DNA of 64,000 nucleotides. Source: an uncultured Muribaculaceae bacterium. Lineage in GTDB: Bacteria; Bacteroidota; Bacteroidia; Bacteroidales; Muribaculaceae. The stretch spans positions 13,448-77,447 of the forward strand of contig CAJTXL010000014.1 in NCBI GenBank assembly GCA_910583525.1, given 5' to 3'. Shown here piece by piece: positions 44,613 to 51,236 of this stretch. A model generated the notes under the pieces. That model was not told where the DNA came from. It ran no database searches and saw nothing but the letters and a program-made list of their open reading frames with translations. Within the stretch, counting starts at the first letter, position 1. Each line of letters opens with the position of its first letter. The translations under genes and the position numbers were made by a program.

Positions 44613-45770
44613 TCAGGCAAGGAAGCCGAGAAGCACACCTGCGGCTACGGCTGAGCCGATGACGCCTGCAACGTTCGGTCCCATGGCGTGCATGAGCAGA
44701 TAGTTGGAGGGGTCGTACTCCAGACCGAGGTTGTTGGAGATGCGTGCCGACATCGGAACGGCAGAAACGCCGGCGTTGCCGATGAGGGGATTGATTTTCT
44801 TTTCTTTGGGCAAAATCAGGTTGAACAGCTTGACGAAGAGCACACCGCTCGACGAAGCTATGACAAATGCCATGAAGCCGAGGAAGAAAATGAAGATTGT
44901 CTGAGGTGTCAGGAACTGTGAAGCCTGGGTTGATGCACCGACGGTCATGCCCAACAGGATGGTTACGATGTCGGTAAGGGCATTGCTTGCTGTTTTTGCC
45001 AGTCGCGATGTTACGCCGCATTCACGGAGCAGGTTGCCGAAGAAGAGCATGCCGAGCAGGGGTATGCCCGACGGAACGACGAAGCACGTCAGGAGCATGC
45101 CGACTATCGGGAAAATGATTTTCTCGTTCTGCGACACGGCACGCGCCGGTTTCATCTTTATCAGACGTTCTTTCTTGGTTGTGAACAGGCGCATCAGCGG
45201 CGGCTGGATTACAGGCACAAGTGCCATGTAGGAGTAGGCCGACACCGCGATTGCACCCATGAGGTTCGGAGCGAGCTTCGACGACAGGAAGATTGCCGTT
45301 GGGCCGTCGGCACCGCCGATAATGGCAATAGCACCGGCCTGGTCGGGCGAGAAGCCTATGGCGAGCGCTACCATATATGCGCCGAAGATGCCGAATTGGG
45401 CAGCGGCTCCGATTAGCATCAGTTTGGGGTTGGCGATAAGAGCCGAGAAGTCGGTCATGGCACCTATGCCGAGGAAAATCAGCGGAGGATACCAGCCTGC
45501 GGCCACGCCGTTGTAGAGAATATTCAGTACCGAGCCTTCTTCATAGATGCCGATTTCGAGGCCGGCTTCAGTGTTGAAGGGTATGTTGCCGATGAGGATG
45601 CCGAAGCCTATGGGCACCAGCAGCATAGGCTCGAAGTTCTTCTTGATGGCAAGCCATATGAAGAACAGGCCTACGGCAAGCATCACGAAGTTGCCGAACT
45701 GGGCGTTGGCGAAACCTGTCAGTTGCCAGAACTGCTCCAGGTTGTTCAGTAGGAAATCACCGAATGACAT
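44613..45770 (-). CDS. mmdB: Sodium-pumping decarboxylase beta subunit (MmdB/OadB)
   Basis: The integral membrane subunit that takes carboxybiotin, releases CO2 and exports two sodium ions. At 385 residues it has about nine membrane segments and the family motifs PLIFLGIGAMTDFSALIANPKLMLIGAAAQ, GADGPTAIF (sodium-site Asp region) and NAGVSAVPMSAR near the C-terminus. It follows the biotin carrier by 25 bases and is last in the operon. The context (methylmalonyl-CoA epimerase and carboxyltransferase) indicates methylmalonyl-CoA and not oxaloacetate as substrate. Confidence 0.95.
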   Translation of the reverse strand: MSFGDFLLNNLEQFWQLTGFANAQFGNFVMLAVGLFFIWLAIKKNFEPMLLVPIGFGILIGNIPFNTEAGLEIGIYEEGSVLNILYNGVAAGWYPPLIFLGIGAMTDFSALIANPKLMLIGAAAQFGIFGAYMVALAIGFSPDQAGAIAIIGGADGPTAIFLSSKLAPNLMGAIAVSAYSYMALVPVIQPPLMRLFTTKKERLIKMKPARAVSQNEKIIFPIVGMLLTCFVVPSGIPLLGMLFFGNLLRECGVTSRLAKTASNALTDIVTILLGMTVGASTQASQFLTPQTIFIFFLGFMAFVIASSSGVLFVKLFNLILPKEKKINPLIGNAGVSAVPMSARISNNLGLEYDPSNYLLMHAMGPNVAGVIGSAVAAGVLLGFLA

Positions 45771-45795
45771 AATTCGTTGCTATTAGTGCAGGGGA

Positions 45796-46227
45796 TTATT
45801 CAAGGGTAATCAGAGTTGCGCCTTCAAGAACGGAGTCGCCGGCATTGACGTTTATCGATGCCACTTTGCCGTCGCGTCCGGCGCGGATGGTGTTTTCCAT
45901 CTTCATGGCCTCGAGCAGAACTACCGTGTCTGAAGCTTTTACGGTGTCGCCTACTTTGACGTTTACCGAAATCACGACTCCGGGCAGCGGAGCCACTACA
46001 GCGCCGCTGCCTGCGGTTGCCGGTTTGCTTGCGATGACTTTCTCGCCTGTTGATGTGCGCGGAGCTGCCGAGGGGCGCGGAGCCGCAACCTTTACGGCAG
46101 CTTTTTTTGTTTCGAGCTCTACTTTGTAAGGCACGCCGTTGACTTCGACCTGCGCGATGTTGTCGTCGATGTCGCCTATGGCAACGGTGTAGTTGTTGCC
46201 GTTGATTTTATATTTGTATTCTTTCAT
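45796..46227 (-). CDS. mmdC: Biotin carboxyl carrier subunit (MmdC-like)
   Basis: A 143-residue swivelling-arm protein. An N-terminal beta domain (MKEYKYKINGNNYTVAIGDIDD) is joined by an Ala/Pro-rich linker (about 55-75, PRPSAAPRTS) to a biotinyl domain with the biotinylated lysine in VLLEAMKMENTI. It carries the carboxyl group from MmdA to MmdB. The frame continues upstream to 46347, but the extra 40 residues look like non-coding sequence, and the ATG at 46225-46227 gives the conserved start. Confidence 0.93.
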   Translation of the reverse strand: MKEYKYKINGNNYTVAIGDIDDNIAQVEVNGVPYKVELETKKAAVKVAAPRPSAAPRTSTGEKVIASKPATAGSGAVVAPLPGVVISVNVKVGDTVKASDTVVLLEAMKMENTIRAGRDGKVASINVNAGDSVLEGATLITLE

Positions 46228-46276
46228 TGGTTCGTGAAAATTGATGGTGGTGCTTGGTGTTGAAATGAACACACGG

Positions 46277-47200
46277 TTACTTTGCGTGGGTGTGGTTAGG
46301 CACTTCGCGGAGGCCGTAAATCTTGGAGCTCCATGGCGAGTAGGCACGTTTGACTTTGTTGATGGTGAGAATTGTGTTCTCGGTGTCGTGCGTGTCGAGG
46401 TGCTCGTGCAGTGCCATTACGATTGCAGCGATTTCTTCGCCGGAATCATGTGCCGCGATGTCTTCGGGTGCTTCCTGCTTGCTCACGCCGTGGGCACGGA
46501 ACTTGCGCATCTTCGATATCGCCGCCGATGTCTTGCCTATTGCGTAGAAGCAGAGGCAGAGCAGAAGCAATGCGCTGAACACTATTGCCATGGCCATGAT
46601 GGTCATGCCGAAGCCGTTTTCGTCGCGCTCGGCGAACAATTCGATTTTGCGGTTCGTGTCTTTGATTACGTTTGCGCTCGACGGGGTGATGTAGTCGTTT
46701 TCACCACCTGTGCGCAAAGCCCATTCGCCGGCACCGTCTTCGGTACGTGCCCATGACTGGTTTGGCAGAAGCGATGCCGGAACGGTCACCTCGTCAATAA
46801 GGGTGAGGCCGTCGGCGTCGTATATGCCTATCCAGTTGTCCTGGCCGGGTGTAAGGGTGAAGCTTGTGTGGAAAGTGCCGCGGTTAGGCTCGCCATCGGC
46901 AAAGAACACCACATGCTGGCGCTTGGGTATGTCGGTGTTGACATCGCCAAGCGGTACGGGATATTTTCGCGGTTCCGCAGGGTCGTTGGTAAGGAATACG
47001 CTCGAAATCTCCAATGGCGCGAAGTTCGCGTTGAAGAGCTCTATCCAGGCCGAGGCTTGCCCGTATTCGTCAACGAGGCTGCTGTCGTTTACCACCATCA
47101 CTTCGTTGATGCGTAGGGCGCTGCGGCTTTGGGCCGATGCCTGCGAAGCCCCGGCAAGCGTCAACAGTGCGATGGCGATGATTGATACTGTCTTTTTCAT
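46277..47200 (-). CDS. Lamin-tail/OadG fusion, gamma subunit of the decarboxylase
   Basis: A 307-residue protein with a signal peptide (1-23, SQASAQS). A lamin-tail-like beta domain fills about 25-185 (LRINEVMVVNDSSLVDEYGQASAWIELFNA, PKRQHVVFFADGEPN). A membrane helix follows (about 198-222, TIMAMAIVFSALLLLCLCFYAIG), then a cytoplasmic OadG-like tail (about 223-307; DIAAHDSGEEIAAIVMALHEHL, and the SPWSSKIYGLREVPN end). Classical OadG/MmdD is only about 80-100 residues: one helix plus tail. The OadG part would hold the complex together; the exported lamin-tail part is of unknown role. It lies 3 bases after mmdA. Confidence 0.85.
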   Translation of the reverse strand: MKKTVSIIAIALLTLAGASQASAQSRSALRINEVMVVNDSSLVDEYGQASAWIELFNANFAPLEISSVFLTNDPAEPRKYPVPLGDVNTDIPKRQHVVFFADGEPNRGTFHTSFTLTPGQDNWIGIYDADGLTLIDEVTVPASLLPNQSWARTEDGAGEWALRTGGENDYITPSSANVIKDTNRKIELFAERDENGFGMTIMAMAIVFSALLLLCLCFYAIGKTSAAISKMRKFRAHGVSKQEAPEDIAAHDSGEEIAAIVMALHEHLDTHDTENTILTINKVKRAYSPWSSKIYGLREVPNHTHAK

Positions 47201-47203
47201 TGA

Positions 47204-48757
47204 TTAGAGGGGGATGTTGCCGTGCTTTTTGGCAGGGTTGACAACCTTCTTGGTAGCGAGTTGCTGCAATGCGCGTATGATGCGGAAGCGTGTGTTGCGA
47301 GGCTCGATGACATCGTCGATATAGCCGTATTTTGCAGCGTTGTAGGGGTTGCAGAACAGTTTGTTGTATTCAGCTTCGCGTTCGGCAAGTACTTTGGCCG
47401 GGTCTTCGCTGGCTTTGGCTTCTTTGGCATAGAGCACTTCGACAGCGCCTGCGCCGCCCATTACTGCGATTTCGGCTGTGGGCCATGCGTAGTTCATGTC
47501 GCCGCGGAGCTGTTTGCAGCTCATGACGATGTGGCTGCCGCCGTAGCTCTTTCGCAGTGTCACCGTTACTTTGGGCACGGTGGCTTCGCCGAAGGCGTAG
47601 AGTAGTTTCGCACCGTGGAGAATTACGCCGTTGTATTCCTGGCCTGTGCCTGGAAGGAAGCCCGGAACGTCGACGAGCGTTACCAAAGGAATGTTGAAAG
47701 CGTCGCAGAAGCGGACGAAGCGAGCGCCTTTACGCGATGCGTTGCTGTCGAGAACACCGGCGAGGTATTTCGGCTGGTTGGCCACGATACCTACGGCCTG
47801 GCCGTTGAAGCGTGCGAAGCCGACGATGATGTTCTTGGCATAGTCGCGCTGTACTTCGAGGAACTCGCCGTTGTCGATGATTGCGCCGATGACCTCGTAC
47901 ATGTCGTAGGGTCGGTTGGGCGAGTCGGGGATGATGTCGTTGAGAGAATCTTCGAGACGGTCGATGGGGTCGGTGCATTCGACTAGCGGCGGCTCTTCGA
48001 GATTGTTCTGAGGTATGAACGAGAAGAGTTTGCGGATGATTTTGAGTGCGTCTTCGCCGTCTTCGGCTGCAAAGTGGCACACGCCGCTTTTCTGTGAGTG
48101 CACTTCGGCACCGCCGAGGGCTTCTTGTGTGACGTCTTCGCCGGTGACGGTCTTTACCACTTTCGGACCGGTGAGGAACATATACGAGATGCCTTTTGCC
48201 ATGATGGTGAAGTCGGTCAGGGCAGGGGAGTAGACCGCACCGCCGGCACACGGGCCGAGGATGGCCGAAATCTGGGGTATCACACCCGAGGCCATGATGT
48301 TGCGCTGGAATATTTCGGCATATCCGGCAAGGGCGTTGATGCCTTCCTGGATGCGTGCGCCGCCTGAGTCGTTAAGGCCGATTACAGGAGCTCCCATCTT
48401 CATTGCCATATCCATCACTTTGCATATTTTCAAAGCCATGGTTTCGGAGAGGGAGCCTCCGAATACGGTGAAATCCTGTGCGAATACGTACACGAGGCGT
48501 CCGTCGATTGTGCCGTAGCCCGTAACGACACCGTCGCCGAGGAACGATTTCTTTTCTTGTCCGAAGTTGGTGCAACGGTGGCGCACGAACATGTCGAGTT
48601 CTTCAAACGAGCCTTCGTCGAGAAGTTGGGCTATGCGTTCACGGGCCGTGTATTTGCCGCGTTCGTGCTGTTTTTCAATTGCTTTTTCGCCACCGCCGAT
48701 ACGGGCCTGGGCGCGAAGCTCTATTAGTTCTTTTACCTTTTCAAGCTGGCTGCTCAT
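47204..48757 (-). CDS. mmdA: Methylmalonyl-CoA decarboxylase alpha (carboxyltransferase) subunit
   Basis: A 517-residue cytoplasmic carboxyltransferase that moves the carboxyl group of methylmalonyl-CoA to biotin. The crotonase-type halves are complete: GGARIQEGINALAGYAEIFQRN and ILGPCAGGAVYSPALTDF (N-half), ARFVRFCDAFNIPLVTLVDVPGFLPG and the GGAGAVEVLYAKE block (C-half). The size matches MmdA and the beta subunit of propionyl-CoA carboxylase; membership in a cluster with MmdB and OadG decides for the decarboxylase. It follows the epimerase gene by 36 bases. Confidence 0.95.
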   Translation of the reverse strand: MSSQLEKVKELIELRAQARIGGGEKAIEKQHERGKYTARERIAQLLDEGSFEELDMFVRHRCTNFGQEKKSFLGDGVVTGYGTIDGRLVYVFAQDFTVFGGSLSETMALKICKVMDMAMKMGAPVIGLNDSGGARIQEGINALAGYAEIFQRNIMASGVIPQISAILGPCAGGAVYSPALTDFTIMAKGISYMFLTGPKVVKTVTGEDVTQEALGGAEVHSQKSGVCHFAAEDGEDALKIIRKLFSFIPQNNLEEPPLVECTDPIDRLEDSLNDIIPDSPNRPYDMYEVIGAIIDNGEFLEVQRDYAKNIIVGFARFNGQAVGIVANQPKYLAGVLDSNASRKGARFVRFCDAFNIPLVTLVDVPGFLPGTGQEYNGVILHGAKLLYAFGEATVPKVTVTLRKSYGGSHIVMSCKQLRGDMNYAWPTAEIAVMGGAGAVEVLYAKEAKASEDPAKVLAEREAEYNKLFCNPYNAAKYGYIDDVIEPRNTRFRIIRALQQLATKKVVNPAKKHGNIPL

Positions 48758-48793
48758 AATTATGTGTCGGGAAATGTGTTATGAGTCGTTAGA

Positions 48794-49216
48794 TTATTGT
48801 TTCTTGGGGTCTTCGCACAGCTCGACGAGAGTGCCGACTGTCGATTTGGGGTGAAGGAATGCAATGTTGAGGCCTTCGGCACCTTTGCGCGGCGCCTTGT
48901 CGATGAGGCGGCAACCTTTGGCTTCCATTTCGGCAAGGGCATTTGCCACTCCGTCTTCTACGGCGAAGGCAATGTGCTGTATGCCGCCGCGGCCGCCGTT
49001 GGCTGCGATGAATTTGCAGATGGCGCTGTCTTCGGCTGTGCCTTCAAGAAGCTCAAGTTTGGTCTGACCTACCTTGAAAAAGGCGGTGCGCACTTTCTGG
49101 TCGGGCACTTCTTCAATGGCGAAGCATTTGAAGCCGAGCATGTTTTCGTAGAAAGGAATTGCCTCGTCGAGCGAAGGCACGGCAATGCCGATGTGTTCGA
49201 TATGGGAAATATCCAT
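48794..49216 (-). CDS. mce: Methylmalonyl-CoA epimerase
   Basis: A 140-residue glyoxalase-fold enzyme converting (R)- to (S)-methylmalonyl-CoA. HIEHIGIAVPSLDEAIPFYENMLG gives the first metal His, GGIQHIAFAV the second, and GTLVELCEDP the Glu. It supplies the substrate of the decarboxylase, linking the succinate branch to propionyl-CoA. First gene of the operon, with a leader of about 100 bases. Confidence 0.95.
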   Translation of the reverse strand: MDISHIEHIGIAVPSLDEAIPFYENMLGFKCFAIEEVPDQKVRTAFFKVGQTKLELLEGTAEDSAICKFIAANGGRGGIQHIAFAVEDGVANALAEMEAKGCRLIDKAPRKGAEGLNIAFLHPKSTVGTLVELCEDPKKQ

Positions 49217-49270
49217 AGCTGTTTTGTGATTATGGTTTGATATATTAATAAACGCGTCAAAAACCGCAAA

Positions 49271-49284
49271 CGGCGCATGCGCCG
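49271..49284. promoter_or_regulatory. 14-bp perfect palindrome in the mce leader
   Basis: CGGCGCATGCGCCG is a perfect palindrome between the predicted transcription start (about 49315) and mce. It could be an operator or part of a leader hairpin. An Lrp/AsnC regulator gene lies directly upstream, but Lrp sites are usually less GC-rich, so the link is only a possibility. Confidence 0.4.
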
Positions 49285-49318
49285 CATTCGGTGCATGTCG
49301 TTTTACGGTTTATGTGTG

Positions 49319-49326
49319 CAAATATA
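49319..49326 (-). promoter_or_regulatory. -7 element of the mce-mmd operon
   Basis: Plus CAAATATA is TATATTTG on the minus strand, a match to TAnnTTTG. The -33 element is not evident. It gives a leader of about 99 bases. Confidence 0.55.
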
Positions 49327-49385
49327 AGCAAAATGTTTGGCGTGGCCTCGATGTTTCGTCAGTTTTTTGCATCGAGGCTTGCACC

Positions 49386-49853
49386 TTATTTTTCGTCTTC
49401 TATCGGAAGAGGACGTTTGAAGCATTCTCTGAATGATACCATTGTCTCTGTCGAAGCCAAGGGCAGTGCGCGCATTCTCTCGGTGACGATTTTGAGGATG
49501 TCGCCGTTGCTGCGTGCGTGCAGTTTCACTATCAGGTCGTATTTGCCTGTCACGATGTGGCATTCGCTTATTTCCCTGATTTCTTTTACGGCTTCTATCA
49601 GTTCGTTTATGTCTGTGCCCGGTTTGGCGCACAATCCGACATAGGCTACTACGTTGAAGCCGATTGTCGATGGGTCGAGCTCGCAATGTGAGCCTACAAT
49701 GACTTTTGATGCCAGCAGCCGCTGTACGCGCTGATGCACGGCTGCTCCTGACACGCCGTAGTCACGCGCTATCTCGAGATAGGGGGTGCGTGCGTTTTCG
49801 CACAGCGCGTTCAAGATGGTGATGTCGAGTTTGTCAAAGTGCTGTCGGGGCAT
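49386..49853 (-). CDS. Lrp/AsnC-family transcriptional regulator
   Basis: A 155-residue DNA-binding regulator with an N-terminal helix-turn-helix (LDITILNALCENARTPYLEIA then VSGAAVHQRVQRLLASKVIVG) and a C-terminal ligand-binding RAM domain (about 70-150; AYVGLCAKPGTDINELIEAVKEI, ECHIVTGKYDLIVKL). Members bind amino acids and form octamers. It faces the mmd operon in the same direction, 169 bases ahead, with separate -7 elements. It could control itself, the mmd operon or distant amino-acid genes. Confidence 0.93.
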   Translation of the reverse strand: MPRQHFDKLDITILNALCENARTPYLEIARDYGVSGAAVHQRVQRLLASKVIVGSHCELDPSTIGFNVVAYVGLCAKPGTDINELIEAVKEIREISECHIVTGKYDLIVKLHARSNGDILKIVTERMRALPLASTETMVSFRECFKRPLPIEDEK

Positions 49854-50080
49854 AATGTTGTGTTGTGATAAGGTGGTGTGCTATAGAGGAAGAACTCGTG
49901 CCGTCTGTTACGGCGTTGTTTTTATGGTACTTTGCAAAATTAATGATAATTTTTTGATATATTTATTTTTGGCATGGAAAAATGTGTGTAATTTCTATAA
50001 TTAAAGTCAAAAAAAAGCACCCGAAGCGACTTCGCGTTGATTTGTCGCTTCGGGTGCCGATGTCTTTATTCCGGATGTAC
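49854..50080. other. Intergenic region between the Lrp-type regulator and OmpH
   Basis: 227 bases without a gene. It holds the Lrp -7 element TAATTTTG (plus CAAAATTA at 49935-49942) and the terminator of the OmpH gene. The rest is AT-rich with nothing else recognisable. Confidence 0.6.
50009..50057 (-). terminator. Strong terminator of the bamA-skp run
   Basis: GCACCCGAAGCGAC (50017-50030) and GTCGCTTCGGGTGC (50044-50057) form a perfect 14-bp stem; in the minus direction it is followed by TTTTTTTT. It starts 24 bases after the second OmpH stop. Confidence 0.92.
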
Positions 50081-50584
50081 TTAGATGCCGAGTTTTGTGC
50101 GTACCTGTTGTGTGAGGTCTACAACGTCTGTTCCGGTGTAGAGGAGCAGGCCTTTTTCGTTGGGGAATACGAAAGTAAACGAACCTTCGGCTCCCACGGC
50201 CTTGACGGCGTCCTGGATTTTAGCCTGTATGGGTGCCATGAGCGTTTCCTGAAGGCGTGCGAGGTCTTGTTGGGCGGTGTTGCGGAATTGGTCTACTTTC
50301 TGCACACGTTCGTTTATTTCCTGCACTTTGCGTTCCTTGATAGGTTCGGGAGTGGCTGCGTCGTTCTGTATTGTCTGGTAGTCGGCATAGAGCTTGTTGA
50401 CTTCTTCCTGAAGTTTTGCAAACTCTTCTTCGTATTTTTTTGAAGTGTCGGTTAGCTGTGTCTGCATGGCCGTCGTTTCGGGCATTGCTTGGAAGATGGC
50501 TTCAAGGTCTACAACGCCGAATTTCTGAGCGAATGCGCTCATGGGAAGCGCCAACGCTACGGCGAGAAGAATTTTTTTGAACAT
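50081..50584 (-). CDS. OmpH/Skp-like periplasmic chaperone (second copy)
   Basis: A 167-residue helical chaperone for unfolded outer-membrane proteins. Signal peptide MFKKILLAVALALPMSAFAQ, then FGVVDLEAIFQAMPET and a long charged coiled coil (about 40-120; KKYEEEFAKLQEEVNKLYADY, ERKVQEINERVQKVDQF), and the hydrophobic base domain. It follows the first OmpH gene by 59 bases, in which an own -7 element (TAATTTTG, minus) is found. Duplication next to bamA is common in Bacteroidetes. Confidence 0.92.
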   Translation of the reverse strand: MFKKILLAVALALPMSAFAQKFGVVDLEAIFQAMPETTAMQTQLTDTSKKYEEEFAKLQEEVNKLYADYQTIQNDAATPEPIKERKVQEINERVQKVDQFRNTAQQDLARLQETLMAPIQAKIQDAVKAVGAEGSFTFVFPNEKGLLLYTGTDVVDLTQQVRTKLGI

Positions 50585-50629
50585 AAGGTTGATGGTTTGT
50601 TTATGTTGTTGTTATTTATTTCGGTTTTG

Positions 50630-50637
50630 CAAAATTA
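50630..50637 (-). promoter_or_regulatory. -7 element before the second OmpH gene
   Basis: Plus CAAAATTA is TAATTTTG on the minus strand, giving a leader of about 42 bases. It may allow extra expression of the second chaperone independent of the operon. Confidence 0.45.
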
Positions 50638-50643
50638 AGTAAA

Positions 50644-51159
50644 TTAATTTGAATATCCCAATTTGGCAAGTACTTCGTTGCTTATGTCAATTCTCGGAGA
50701 GGCATATACGATGTCAGACGAGGAGGCTCGGTCGAAAATCGCCTGATAGCCTCGCTCTTCGGCAACTTTCTTGACGGCATTGTAGACATCGTCCTGGATG
50801 GGTTTGAGCAGAGACTGGCGTTTTTGGTACAGCTCGCCTTCGGGCCCGAAGTATTTGAACCGAAGCTCTGTGGTCTCTTTTTCTTTTGCCACTATTTCAG
50901 CTTCGCGTTTCTTGACCTGTTCGTCGGTCAGGAACACTTTGTCGGCAAGGTAGCTGTTGTACATTGTCTCGGCTTCTTTTCCTTTGGCCTCGACTTCTTT
51001 CTGCCAGCGTTGCGAGAGTTGGTTGAGTTGTTCGTTGGCCATTTCGTACGATGGAACGTTGCGGAATATGTATTCCATGTCGACCAGGGCGAACTTCTGC
51101 GCCGAAGCGGCGAAGACGGCAGCTATGGCGACGATGAGTGTGATGGCTATTTTTTTCAT
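50644..51159 (-). CDS. OmpH/Skp-like periplasmic chaperone (first copy)
   Basis: A 171-residue paralogue of the next gene. Signal peptide ending in VFAASAQ, then FALVDMEYIFRNVPSYEMANEQL and a coiled-coil arm (about 40-120; QKEVEAKGKEAETMYNSYLADK). It has the Skp trimer architecture and works with BamA upstream (77-base gap). The two copies differ considerably in sequence, which indicates an old duplication. Confidence 0.92.
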   Translation of the reverse strand: MKKIAITLIVAIAAVFAASAQKFALVDMEYIFRNVPSYEMANEQLNQLSQRWQKEVEAKGKEAETMYNSYLADKVFLTDEQVKKREAEIVAKEKETTELRFKYFGPEGELYQKRQSLLKPIQDDVYNAVKKVAEERGYQAIFDRASSSDIVYASPRIDISNEVLAKLGYSN

Positions 51160-51236
51160 GTCTTACGTGGGTTAGGTATATGTATATAAGACGTTTGGTG
51201 CGGCAAAAAGTTTAACAGGTCTTGTGTCGGCTTTTA

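Noticed and set aside
44613..48757. Oxaloacetate decarboxylase instead of methylmalonyl-CoA decarboxylase
   Set aside because: The carboxyltransferase is of the MmdA/propionyl-CoA type, and a methylmalonyl-CoA epimerase gene leads the operon. An OadA-type subunit is absent.
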